Source of the DNA: JANLVJ01 sp031363945
Lineage (GTDB): Bacteria > Bacteroidota > Bacteroidia > Sphingobacteriales > Sphingobacteriaceae
DNA: 64,000 nucleotides
Assembly (NCBI GenBank): GCA_031363945.1
Contig: JANLVJ010000065.1
Location: 124,001 to 188,000 of the forward strand
Direction of reading: 5' to 3'
Below are positions 35,988 through 45,404 of the stretch, piece by piece; the stretch's first letter is position 1; every line of letters begins with the position of its first letter. The notes beneath the pieces are model-generated. The model had not been told where the DNA came from. It searched no databases and worked only from the letters and a program-made list of their open reading frames with translations. Made by a program: the position numbers and the translations under genes.

Positions 35988-38975
35988 TTGATAAAGATTC
36001 CTACATTTTTAGTTGCGCTTAGCATCTTTCTTGTCACCAGTATTCAACCATCGGTAACCAACGCCAGTCAGCAAGCAAAGGCTGCATCACTTAACTTTAA
36101 TTGCCTTATTGCGATCGATTCATTGCCAGTTGCAGGAAGCGTTGTAGCTGATACTGTAAAAAATGATTCTCTACCTGTGAGTGGCAACGGGGTAACTGGA
36201 AACATCATTTCTAACAGCCCTCTGGTTGAGAAAAAACAGGTAACTGAATTAAAAGGGTCATTATTTGATTCCCTCAGTTCAATCAATAGTTTGCAGGCAA
36301 CCGTCAGTGTAAAGGGAAGATCAATTCGAACGGGTACTGATGAAAAAGGAAACTTTATTTTGAAAAACCCTGGGAGGCTGCCCTTAACTCTCATTATAAC
36401 TGCTTTAGGTTATAAGACGAGTCAATATCAGGTAACTGCAGCCAATTCTGACCATCTGCATATTGCTCTTGAATCACAGAGTATCATTACCAGCCAGGTT
36501 GTTGTGAGTGCTTCAAGAGTTGCTGAAAGTATATTAACATCACCCGTTACCATCGAAAAACTAAGTATTAAAAATATTCGGGAGAGCCCGGCGGCAAATT
36601 TCTATGATGCAATTGAGGGCGTTAAGGGTGTGCAGATGATTACCCTTGGACTTGGATATAAGGTGCCAAATACACGTGGATTTGCTGGAACTACAAATTC
36701 ACGGTTTCTGCAAATGGTTGATGGGGTTGATGTAATCTCGCCTGGCATAGGTGCCCCGATTGCCAATCTTATTGGCCCAACTGAACTTGATATTGAAAGT
36801 ATTGAACTGATACCAGGGGCTGCTTCAGCACTATATGGTCTGAATGCTGTAAATGGAATTTCAAATTTAAAAACCAAATCAGCCTTTAAGTATCAGGGTA
36901 TAAGCGTCTATGAAAAAATTGGTATCAATCATGTAAATGATAAAGATCATTCGCCTACACCGTATAATGAAGTTGCCATCAGATATGCACAAGCAATTGG
37001 TAAACGCTTTGCCTTTAAACTAAACGGTTCTTTTTCAAAGGGTACCGACTGGATTGCAAATAACCAGCAGGATCAATATTTTTTAACAGGAAATAAAACC
37101 AACGCAGGTCTGGCCATTAATCCGGCTGCTGATCTGATCAATAAATATGGTGACGAGTATAATAGTGATATGAAAACCATCACCCTGGGCGGCAAAAAGT
37201 ATGATGTATCTAGAACCGGGTATTTTGAGAAAGACCTGACAGATTATTCGATCCATAACTTTAAAGCTGATGCAGCTCTTGAATACAAATTAAATAAGTC
37301 AACAGAAATTATTTATTCTTACCGTATTGGTAATGGGAGCACACTCTACCAGCGAGGCAACAGGGTTAGGCTTGACGGTGAGCAGATACAGCAGCATGTT
37401 CTTGATATTAAGGGTCAGGATTATGAGTTAAAAGCCTATGAGGAATCAGAAAATACAGGAACTAACTCGTATAATATGAGGGCTCTTGCTGAAAATCTTG
37501 ATCTTGCCAGTAAAAAGCCAAGCCAGTGGTATGCTGACTATACGAAAGGGTTCAATACGGCAATAAAAAGTGGCAGTACGCTGACAGATGCTTTTACTCA
37601 GGCACGTACAGCTGCTGATTTAAACAGACTTCAACCAGGTACAGCCGCCTTCAAACAGGCTATGAACCAGATTATTCATATAAACAACTGGGATACAGTT
37701 GGAGCACAATACCTGCTGCATTCAAAATTTGTTCATGTCGACGGTCAGTATGACTGGTCAAGGTTGATTAAGAATGTAAAAATACTTACCGGCTTTAATT
37801 ATAGAACATATATTGTAAGCCCTGATGGAGACAACTACGTAAATCCACAATCTTTTAATAATCTGTCAAAGGCAACTGCAGATTTCACCTACACAAATTA
37901 TGGTGGTTTTATTTCAGCTAGCAAAACACTTTTTGATGAGAAGTTAAAGATAAATGCATCTTTCAGAGTCGATAAGTCTCAATATTTTAGCGTTAAATTT
38001 AATCCCAGGGTGGCCATAACTTTTTCACCTACAAGCCAGGATAATTTTAGAATTTCTTTTCAGAATGGGTACCGTTTCCCAACTCTATTCGAAGGATATG
38101 CTTATGTTAATAATGGGGGCGTAAAAAGATTGGGCGGTTTCGAAGTTATTTCCAAGCATTTGGGAGTTTTTGAGAACTCCTATATTAATGCCTCTGTTAC
38201 AAGTTTTAAAAATTCTGTAAACAAGCTGATTAATGCTGGTCAAACCCAGGATCAGGCAATACAGCAAAGTAAAAATCTACTTGTAAAAAGCAATTATTCC
38301 TATCTGCAGCCTGAACATATTAACTCGTTTGAAATTGGTTATAAAGGTTTATGGCTCAATAATAAAGTTTTCGTTGACATAGATTATTATTTCAGTGCAT
38401 ACGATCACTTCATAGGGCAGCTTGATGTTACCCAGCCAGCAAGAGGGCAGATTGGAACAACAGACAGCACAGCTTATGCAGCCTATGCCGGGGGCAAACA
38501 GATTCATAAATATAAGATGTGGACCAACTCAACCAGCTTGGTCACCAATCAGGGTATTGAAGCAGGTATATCATATGAATTTTATAAAAAATTTAATATC
38601 AGGGCTAATGCAAGTTATGCCAAGCTCGTCAGTATCTCTGCAGTAGATGCCTTTACGCCTGCATTTAATACCCCGCCCCTGATTGTTAATCTTTCAGTAG
38701 GAAATAGCGAACTAGCCAAAAATTTGGGATTTACAGCCACTATGCATTATCAGGCTCCATTCTTCTGGAGTAGTCCACTTGCAGCAGGTAATGTTCCTGG
38801 GTATAAAAGTATCGATGCCCAGCTCACTTACCACCTACCAAAATTAAATTCAAGTTTAAAATTTGGTGCGACAGATTTAGCGAATAAAAGATATATCCAG
38901 TATCTTGGAGGACCGACACTTGGAGCTTTTTATTATGCCAGCATATTGGTTGATATACACACTAAAAACCACTAG
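35988..38975 (+). CDS. TonB-dependent receptor within the cys operon
   Basis: 995 aa outer-membrane importer. No ATG precedes the signal peptide (FLVALSIFLVTSIQPSVTNA), so the TTG at 35988 is the likely start. An unusual 60-residue Ser/Val-rich stretch precedes the carboxypeptidase-regulatory-like domain (about 90-165: KGSLFDSL, SIRTGTDEKGNFIL, LIITALGYKT). The plug domain (VVVSASRVAESI, VPNTRGF, MVDGVDV, IELIPGAASALYG) and the beta-barrel follow. 71 bases separate it from cysI and 2 from the next gene, so it belongs to the sulfur operon; uptake of a sulfur source is inferred from context only. Confidence 0.88.
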   Translation: MIKIPTFLVALSIFLVTSIQPSVTNASQQAKAASLNFNCLIAIDSLPVAGSVVADTVKNDSLPVSGNGVTGNIISNSPLVEKKQVTELKGSLFDSLSSINSLQATVSVKGRSIRTGTDEKGNFILKNPGRLPLTLIITALGYKTSQYQVTAANSDHLHIALESQSIITSQVVVSASRVAESILTSPVTIEKLSIKNIRESPAANFYDAIEGVKGVQMITLGLGYKVPNTRGFAGTTNSRFLQMVDGVDVISPGIGAPIANLIGPTELDIESIELIPGAASALYGLNAVNGISNLKTKSAFKYQGISVYEKIGINHVNDKDHSPTPYNEVAIRYAQAIGKRFAFKLNGSFSKGTDWIANNQQDQYFLTGNKTNAGLAINPAADLINKYGDEYNSDMKTITLGGKKYDVSRTGYFEKDLTDYSIHNFKADAALEYKLNKSTEIIYSYRIGNGSTLYQRGNRVRLDGEQIQQHVLDIKGQDYELKAYEESENTGTNSYNMRALAENLDLASKKPSQWYADYTKGFNTAIKSGSTLTDAFTQARTAADLNRLQPGTAAFKQAMNQIIHINNWDTVGAQYLLHSKFVHVDGQYDWSRLIKNVKILTGFNYRTYIVSPDGDNYVNPQSFNNLSKATADFTYTNYGGFISASKTLFDEKLKINASFRVDKSQYFSVKFNPRVAITFSPTSQDNFRISFQNGYRFPTLFEGYAYVNNGGVKRLGGFEVISKHLGVFENSYINASVTSFKNSVNKLINAGQTQDQAIQQSKNLLVKSNYSYLQPEHINSFEIGYKGLWLNNKVFVDIDYYFSAYDHFIGQLDVTQPARGQIGTTDSTAYAAYAGGKQIHKYKMWTNSTSLVTNQGIEAGISYEFYKKFNIRANASYAKLVSISAVDAFTPAFNTPPLIVNLSVGNSELAKNLGFTATMHYQAPFFWSSPLAAGNVPGYKSIDAQLTYHLPKLNSSLKFGATDLANKRYIQYLGGPTLGAFYYASILVDIHTKNH

Positions 38976-38977
38976 GT

Positions 38978-40570
38978 ATGCAGCATCAAAAAGGAGGCTA
39001 TTCATCTTCGGTAAAAGTTCTTGAACCTTTTATCAGTCACGAAGATTTGCAAAAACCTACTGGAGGAAACCGATTATTCCCAGTTTTTTTAAAAACTGAA
39101 ACACTCAGACTGGTTATTATTGGTGGGGGTGTTGTTGGGCTTGAAAAACTGAGGGCTGTATTAATGAATGCCCCGGCTACGCCGATAAAACTCATCAGTA
39201 TTACTATCTGTGAAGAAATTAAAGAACTCGCCACCGAATATAAAAATCTTGAATTATTCGAGCGCCCCTACTCAATAGCTGATTTTGAGTTTTGTGACCT
39301 GATTATTGCTGCTGTAAATGATCAGCAGATGGCAACTACGATACGCGACGACGCTAAATTTGCAGGCCGCCTGGTGAATGTTGCTGATAACCCAGCTTTA
39401 TGTGATTTCTACCTCTCTGCTGTAGTACAAAAAGGAGATTTAAAAATTGCCATTTCAACCAATGGTAAATCACCTACACTTGCAAAGCGTCTGAAAGAAA
39501 TATTAGCTGACACCCTGCCAGTAGAGATCGACAGTCTGATGCATAATTTACAAACCTTACGATTAAGGCTTAGTGGAGATTTCAATTCTAAGGTTATCAG
39601 GTTAAATGAAATTACACGCATGCTGGTTGAGAATGATTCACCCCCTGAAAATTTAGCACCTAAGGTTAGTAATTCCAGGGAAATAACCTCAGGCAGACTT
39701 ACTGGTGCACGAATTATTTCGTGGATCGGTATCGCCCTATTTTTCATGATTCTTGGAGCACTGGTTTTTCAGCTATCTGCAGTCAATATTTTTCTTGCCA
39801 GATTAGGAAATTTTGCTTCTCAGTTAAATGCTAAATTTTATTGGATGGTACTCACAGGCTTTGCCGCCCAAATTATAGCAGGTTCACTGGGAATGGGTTT
39901 TGGCGTAATCTGTACAACGATTCTTTTGTCACTTGGTATCAGCCTGCCAGCCATCAGCAGCAGTATACATACTGCTGAAACTTTTGCCAGCGGTGTCTCG
40001 GGTTACAGTCATTATAAATTTGGTAATGTGAATAAGAAATTATTCAAATCATTAATTTTACCAGGTGTAATAGGTGCCATTATAGGGGCGGTTATATTAT
40101 CATTATATGGCGATAAATATGCAGCCTATATAAAACCCGTATTAGCTCTTTATACCCTTTTTTTAGGCCTAAAGATTCTGGGTAATGCCTTTCAGAAAAA
40201 GATAATCAAAAAAAAAGTAAAGAATATTCTGGTGCTGGCCGGAGCTGGAGGTTTCATTGATTCTTTTGGTGGCGGCGGCTGGGGGCCTCTTGTTACCAGT
40301 TCTTTCATAGCCCAGGGCCGTAGCCCAAGGTTTGTAGTAGGCAGTGTCAGCCTGAGTAAGTTTTTTGTGAGTCTGGCAAGTGCCCTTACTTTCTTTAGCA
40401 TGATGGGAATATCAAATTGGGAAGTAATTGTAGGACTTCTAATTGGTGGAATAACAGGTGCCCCGATATCAGCCAAACTAGCCGGATTAATTCCGACCAA
40501 ATCAATGTTTATTGCAGTCGGAATACTCGTTATACTGTGCAGCCTTAGATTGCTTATTAAAAGTTTTTAA
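38978..40570 (+). CDS. Siroheme synthase N-domain fused to TSUP (TauE/SafE) permease
   Basis: Residues about 30-215 match the precorrin-2 dehydrogenase/ferrochelatase half of CysG: LVIIGGGVVGLEKLRAVL, VNVADNPALCDFYLSAVVQ and IAISTNGKSPTLAKRLKE. Residues about 245-530 form an eight-helix TSUP permease (GFAAQIIAGSLGMGFGV, HTAETFASGVSGYSHYKFGN, GGFIDSFGGGGWGPLVTS, GAPISAKLAG), a family exporting sulfite or other sulfur anions. One frame spans both. With CobA this completes siroheme, and the permease may protect against, or move, sulfite or a related anion. Confidence 0.9.
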   Translation: MQHQKGGYSSSVKVLEPFISHEDLQKPTGGNRLFPVFLKTETLRLVIIGGGVVGLEKLRAVLMNAPATPIKLISITICEEIKELATEYKNLELFERPYSIADFEFCDLIIAAVNDQQMATTIRDDAKFAGRLVNVADNPALCDFYLSAVVQKGDLKIAISTNGKSPTLAKRLKEILADTLPVEIDSLMHNLQTLRLRLSGDFNSKVIRLNEITRMLVENDSPPENLAPKVSNSREITSGRLTGARIISWIGIALFFMILGALVFQLSAVNIFLARLGNFASQLNAKFYWMVLTGFAAQIIAGSLGMGFGVICTTILLSLGISLPAISSSIHTAETFASGVSGYSHYKFGNVNKKLFKSLILPGVIGAIIGAVILSLYGDKYAAYIKPVLALYTLFLGLKILGNAFQKKIIKKKVKNILVLAGAGGFIDSFGGGGWGPLVTSSFIAQGRSPRFVVGSVSLSKFFVSLASALTFFSMMGISNWEVIVGLLIGGITGAPISAKLAGLIPTKSMFIAVGILVILCSLRLLIKSF

Positions 40571-40691
40571 TCTCTTAAAACTAAAGATGGTTGTGAATGA
40601 TTTTTATGGCCTCTGCATCTTATTGTTGCAGGTATGAAGAATGATAAACCAGTTCTGTAGTAGCCAGCAATATTACCATTTACCAGCATAG

Positions 40692-42044
40692 TTAGAATCT
40701 CAATATCACATCGATTGCTGCTGTTGACTGGCTTCTTTTCGTTCCATTATCATAGGGTGTAATTCCTTTGGCATATGCATGTTCAAACCTAAGTTCAGGA
40801 CGGATTCTTAACATTGGGGTGATATAATAGACATAACCTACAGTATGACTTGAGTAAGAAGTTGCGTAGCCTGTTCTATTACCCTGGGGGTCACCCAGAT
40901 AATCGTTACGAATTGAGAGATAATCTTTGGGTGAGATTTTAACTTGAAAATAATTGACAAAACCTATGGCTTTAGACAGGCCAGGAATATAATTACCCGG
41001 ACCTACACCTTCGTAGAAGGGTTTTGAAGGCCCGTTAATAACTGTACCTCCAACGAGTCCATCTTTCTGCCACATATAATAGGCTTCAGTCATCATATGC
41101 AGGGTTTTATTGAATCTAAGACCCCAGGTGGCGACTACCATCTGTAAGTTGTCATGATAGTCTTTTGCCTTACCAGCCCCCAATGAATTTATTCCACCAT
41201 AAATAGAATTATTATTATCTCTTGAAACCCATCTTGCCATCAACAATCCATTCAGCGACGCTGATTTTACCCATGGAGCCATATCATTTCCGGCATGAAG
41301 ACCAACCTCTAGCTGCCAATAAGTACCTAATTTAAAAGTCGATTGAACGCCAGTGAATGTATAAGGGTCAACTGTAAACATTAAAGAATGCGAATACAGG
41401 TAATTATCTGTTGCCCACTGTGCCTCAATATCTGCAGGAGAAATAAAGCGTCCGAATTTAAAAATCATCCCGTCTGCAACTTTCGGGAAATAAACCAGGC
41501 CGTAAACCTCAGCTGGGTCAAACCCATATTTCGCATTATGCTTTAAAAGTTGGTCACTAAAATAACCCTTTGATGTTGTATACCGGTAATCAGTACCAAA
41601 TATCGTTGTTACCAGAAATCCAGCTGTTATATGATCCGTTTGAATGGTATTTGGTTGAATTTCAAACTTTAAACCAACCTGATCAAGCTGAACTGAATTT
41701 GGGATGATGTCATAAGATGTTGGGGCATTTGATTTCTTTGAAGTACTTAGATTAGCACCTGCATCTACCCATCCATAAATTCTAAACCTTGTTTTTATGA
41801 GCCCCAATGCTTTTTGTACTGGATAAATTGGAGCAGTGGCATCAACACCAATTAATGGGGCCCCGTCCCAGTCTCCTGTAGGAAATGGGGGTGAGTCAAG
41901 CGCAGGCGGAGTAGACCTTTTAATTACTCTGTGCCTGGTGCTATCGATGGCAGTATCACCTTTGATTACCCCTATTCCGGCTATACTTAGATGAGGCAGA
42001 ATTGCTAAAAATGATATCGCAAAAAATGTACAAATACTTTTCAT
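40692..42044 (-). CDS. Outer-membrane porin, BBP2 type
   Basis: 450 aa with a signal peptide (residues 1-22, ending LSIAG) and an aromatic-rich beta-barrel that ends in ...AIDVILRF, a C-terminal Phe as usual for outer-membrane barrels. WVDAGANLSTSK, AEVYGLVYFPKVADG, KFGRFISPADIEAQWA and LRIRPELRFEHA fit the putative beta-barrel porin-2 family. It converges on the sulfur operon and may pass sulfate or another small solute; this is inference. Confidence 0.8.
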   Translation of the reverse strand: MKSICTFFAISFLAILPHLSIAGIGVIKGDTAIDSTRHRVIKRSTPPALDSPPFPTGDWDGAPLIGVDATAPIYPVQKALGLIKTRFRIYGWVDAGANLSTSKKSNAPTSYDIIPNSVQLDQVGLKFEIQPNTIQTDHITAGFLVTTIFGTDYRYTTSKGYFSDQLLKHNAKYGFDPAEVYGLVYFPKVADGMIFKFGRFISPADIEAQWATDNYLYSHSLMFTVDPYTFTGVQSTFKLGTYWQLEVGLHAGNDMAPWVKSASLNGLLMARWVSRDNNNSIYGGINSLGAGKAKDYHDNLQMVVATWGLRFNKTLHMMTEAYYMWQKDGLVGGTVINGPSKPFYEGVGPGNYIPGLSKAIGFVNYFQVKISPKDYLSIRNDYLGDPQGNRTGYATSYSSHTVGYVYYITPMLRIRPELRFEHAYAKGITPYDNGTKRSQSTAAIDVILRF

Positions 42045-42164
42045 AACTATTTTTTTCTTAGGCTGAAAGCAACTATTAACATGCCAATTGAGTCAAATAT
42101 TTATATCTAACTCATTATGAACGAGATAATATTTTAATGATTATTCGCTATAATTGCCATGCAT

Positions 42165-42195
42165 TCAAAATGAATATCAGCAATATTCATTTTGA
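42165..42195. promoter_or_regulatory. Perfect 13-bp inverted repeat between porin and DUF885 genes
   Basis: TCAAAATGAATAT (42165-42177) and ATATTCATTTTGA (42183-42195) are exact complements around a 5-base centre. It lies between two divergent genes (starts at 42044 and 42310) with no T-run, so a regulator-binding site is more likely than a terminator. Confidence 0.5.
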
Positions 42196-42309
42196 GTAGA
42201 AACCTTTAAATATCTGTTAGATGAGGTAAGGCTTCATAGTTATATAATCTGGTATTTGAATAGCATTAAAATAAGTGCTGGTCTAATACTTAAAACAAGA
42301 TTCAGGAAT

Positions 42310-44109
42310 ATGAAATTTAAATTACAATCAGGTCAAATTACACCAGTACCCAAATTGATGTTGCTAAGTGCTGTTCTTATAGGAATTTGTTTTATTCAGA
42401 CAACCTATGCATGCTGCATAGCTGATACAACCTGGATCACTAAGAGTAATAATTACACCAATAAACTAATTGCGGTTAACCTTAAATATTCGCCTGAATC
42501 AGGTTCTGCAGAAGGCCTGAGTCAGTATGACAAACTCATTTCAGATCCATCGGAGCAAACAGAATTAAAACGCCGCAGGGAAACTCAGGAAGTACTTGGT
42601 TTTATCAAAACTACCCTGAAAACTGAGGAGAACAAAAAAGTAAGAGAAGATTTGCAAATTCTTGAAAATTCAATCACCCTTGGTTTCAGACAGGAAGATT
42701 TTGCTTTGTCTCATAAAGTTCCATTTATTAATGCCAGCCAAGATGTTTTTCAGGGATTAAGAGTGTTACTCGATGATCAGACTGAGGCAGCAAGAAGACC
42801 AGCAGCACTTGAAAGACTAAAGAAATATACTGGTATTACTGTTGGTTTCATTCCCTATACCTTGCTTGTTGAAAAAAGAGTGGAAGGGCAGCTTAAAAAA
42901 CCAGGTACGGTTTACCCTTCACATGAAGAAATTGAAACAGCATTAGAACGCGATCCAGCTTATTTAGATGGCATTGCGGCTCTTTTTACAAAATATAAAC
43001 TTAAAGGATGGGAAGTTGATTTCTCTATTTTAAAGAAACAACTTACCAGCTATGATTCCTGGTTGAAAAAAACAATCTTACCAAATGCCAGAACTGATTT
43101 CAGACTCAGCAAGGAAGAGTATGCCTTGAATCTTGAAGGCTATGGAATAGATATATCAGCAAATGAACTTGCCCAGTTGGCACATACTGCTTTTACAGCT
43201 TATCAGCGAGAAATGTCAGTGCTTGCCGAAAGTATTGCCAGAAAAAGGCATTTACCCTCGGGCGATTACAGGGATGTGATTCTAGCCTTAAAAAAAGAGC
43301 AGATCACAGGTGAGGCAATCCTTCCTTTTTACAAAGCAAGATTGCAGGCCATTGAAGAAATTGTCACCAAAAATAAAATTGTCAGTCTTCCTTCCCGTGA
43401 TGCCATTATCCGTATTGCCAGCACTGCTGAGACAGTACAACAACCAGCCCCGCATATGCAGCCACCTCCCTTCATGCATAACACCGGTCAGAGAGGAGAA
43501 TTTGTATTACCCTTAAATTTTCCTGCAGATAAATCAGGAAAAGAAGACAAGTATGATGATTTTAGCCATGATGCCGTCGCCTGGACACTTACAGCCCATG
43601 AGGCCAGGCCTGGCCATGAATTGCAATTTGATTCTATGCTTGAAACCGGAGTTTCACTTGCCCGGGCCCTTTACGCTTTCAATTCTACCAATGTAGAAGG
43701 CTGGGGTTTGTATTCTGAGTACCTGATCAAGCCATTTATGCCCGAAGAAGGTCAGTTGATGTCACTTGATTTACGCTTGTTACGAGCTGCCCGTGCGTTT
43801 ATCGATCCGGAATTACAATCTGGTAAACTGACAACGGTTGATGCTTACCGTATTTTACAGCATGATGTTATGCTTTCACATGCTTTTGCAAAAGAAGAAG
43901 TTGAAAGGTTTACCTTTAATAGTCCCGGACAGGCCTGTAGTTATTTCTATGGTTATAGCTTGCTCCTGCAGCTTAGAAAGGATGCAGAAAAAGAGATGGG
44001 CACACGTTTCAACCAGCTTAAATTTCACGATTTTCTCCTGGCCCAGGGGTTATTACCTCCAGCCCTGATGAGAGCAGCTGTTTTTGCAGAATACATAGGT
44101 AAGAACTAG
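42310..44109 (+). CDS. DUF885 family secreted peptidase-like protein
   Basis: About 599 aa from the ATG at 42310. An in-frame TTG at 42256 would add 18 residues before the signal peptide (LMLLSAVLIGICFIQTTYA). The HExxH-like TAHEARPGHELQ, the downstream NSTNVEGWGLYSEYL and the Gly/Ser-rich SPGQACSYFYGY are the DUF885 hallmarks. These proteins have a thermolysin/M32-like metallopeptidase fold; the substrate is unknown. Its stop lies inside the hairpin shared with proA. Confidence 0.85.
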   Translation: MKFKLQSGQITPVPKLMLLSAVLIGICFIQTTYACCIADTTWITKSNNYTNKLIAVNLKYSPESGSAEGLSQYDKLISDPSEQTELKRRRETQEVLGFIKTTLKTEENKKVREDLQILENSITLGFRQEDFALSHKVPFINASQDVFQGLRVLLDDQTEAARRPAALERLKKYTGITVGFIPYTLLVEKRVEGQLKKPGTVYPSHEEIETALERDPAYLDGIAALFTKYKLKGWEVDFSILKKQLTSYDSWLKKTILPNARTDFRLSKEEYALNLEGYGIDISANELAQLAHTAFTAYQREMSVLAESIARKRHLPSGDYRDVILALKKEQITGEAILPFYKARLQAIEEIVTKNKIVSLPSRDAIIRIASTAETVQQPAPHMQPPPFMHNTGQRGEFVLPLNFPADKSGKEDKYDDFSHDAVAWTLTAHEARPGHELQFDSMLETGVSLARALYAFNSTNVEGWGLYSEYLIKPFMPEEGQLMSLDLRLLRAARAFIDPELQSGKLTTVDAYRILQHDVMLSHAFAKEEVERFTFNSPGQACSYFYGYSLLLQLRKDAEKEMGTRFNQLKFHDFLLAQGLLPPALMRAAVFAEYIGKN

Positions 44110-44130
44110 GTTGTAACCTAGTTTCTTACC
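44098..44130. terminator. Hairpin covering both stop codons of convergent genes
   Basis: GGTAAGAACTAGGTT (44098-44112) pairs with AACCTAGTTTCTTACC (44115-44130), 15 pairs with one bulge and a 2-base centre. Both the DUF885 stop (44107-44109) and the proA stop (44118-44120) lie in it. There is no long T-run, so its efficiency as a terminator is uncertain. Confidence 0.55.
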
Positions 44131-45377
44131 TGACCATTACCCCTGACCAACCATTTTTCAGTAACCAGTTTTTCAAGGGCGAATGGGCCCCGGGCATGAA
44201 GTTTTTGGGTAGAAATACCAATTTCTGCCCCCAGCCCAAATACTGAACCATCAGTAAAACGGGTAGAGGCATTGATGTAGACTGCGGCTGCATCAATTTC
44301 ATTGAGAAATTTTTCCTGAAGGTTCAGATCTTCAGTAACGATGGCCTCGGAATGTTTTGAAGAGTATCGTGAAATATGTTTGAAGGCTTCACCAGCATTT
44401 TGAACAATTTTTACTGAACATTTAAAATCTAGAAATTCCCGGCCGAAATCATCCGGCATAGCATGGCTTAAATTGATATATCCTGCCTGATTAAGAATCA
44501 CCCATGCTGATTCATCGGCAAAGATTTCAACTTTACTGAATTCAGGGCTGGCTGCAAGCCCATTCAAAAATGATACGGCAATTCGCTGATCAATTAGCAA
44601 TGTGTCAAGGGCGTTGCAAACTGAAGGTCTTGAAATTTTAGCGTTTATAGCAATGTTGAGGGCCATTTCAAGATTTGCTGTTTTTTCTATGTACGTATGA
44701 CATACCCCAGCTCCTGTTTCTATAACAGGTATTGAAGAATTTAATCGTACAAATTCAATCAGGGCCTGTGAACCTCTTGGAATGACAACATCAATAAACC
44801 GGCTTGCATTCAGCAACTCTTTAATCAATTCACGTTCAGGGTCTACCAGTTGTACAATTGACGTATCAAGGTTGTTGACGCTTAAAACTTCAGCAATAAT
44901 TGAAATCAGGCACAGATTAGTATGATATGCATCAGATCCACCACGCATGATGGCTACATTCCCTGATCTGATACAAAGGGCAGCTACATCAATTGTCACA
45001 TTGGGTCTTGATTCATAAATCACTGCTACTACTCCCAGTGGCACAGTTATTTTTTTTATATCTAACCCTTCCGGAGTTTTAGTGGCATAGAGAACTTTTC
45101 TTGTAGGATCAGGCAGCTTCGCAATTACCAACAAACTAGCTGACAGTTCACGAATTCGATGAGCATTAAGCAGTAATCGGTCTCGGTTTGGGTCAGTTAG
45201 TGCAATACGCTCAAGGTCAAGGCTATTTGCCTGAAAGATTTCTTTTTCTCTTTCAAGTAAAAGTCTGCTTAAATTTTGCAGTAATCGCTGCTTGTCTATG
45301 TCAGTCAGCTGCTGAATACTAAGAGTAGCCTTTTTTGCCTGGTCAAGTTGCCTTTGAAGTTCTTTTAATGCTTCCAT
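44118..45377 (-). CDS. proA: Gamma-glutamyl phosphate reductase
   Basis: Second step of proline synthesis: NADPH-dependent reduction of glutamyl-5-phosphate to the semialdehyde. Motifs PLGVVAVIYESRPNVTIDVAA, taken in order, AIMRGGSDAYHTN, VIPRGSQALIEFV, the catalytic Cys in SRPSVCNALDTLLI and the C-terminal GLGAEIGISTQKLHARGP. 419 aa, complete. It lies 27 bases after proB in the same operon. Confidence 0.95.
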   Translation of the reverse strand: MEALKELQRQLDQAKKATLSIQQLTDIDKQRLLQNLSRLLLEREKEIFQANSLDLERIALTDPNRDRLLLNAHRIRELSASLLVIAKLPDPTRKVLYATKTPEGLDIKKITVPLGVVAVIYESRPNVTIDVAALCIRSGNVAIMRGGSDAYHTNLCLISIIAEVLSVNNLDTSIVQLVDPERELIKELLNASRFIDVVIPRGSQALIEFVRLNSSIPVIETGAGVCHTYIEKTANLEMALNIAINAKISRPSVCNALDTLLIDQRIAVSFLNGLAASPEFSKVEIFADESAWVILNQAGYINLSHAMPDDFGREFLDFKCSVKIVQNAGEAFKHISRYSSKHSEAIVTEDLNLQEKFLNEIDAAAVYINASTRFTDGSVFGLGAEIGISTQKLHARGPFALEKLVTEKWLVRGNGQVRN

Positions 45378-45404
45378 TCAAATTTATCAAACAAGTAATT
45401 GACT

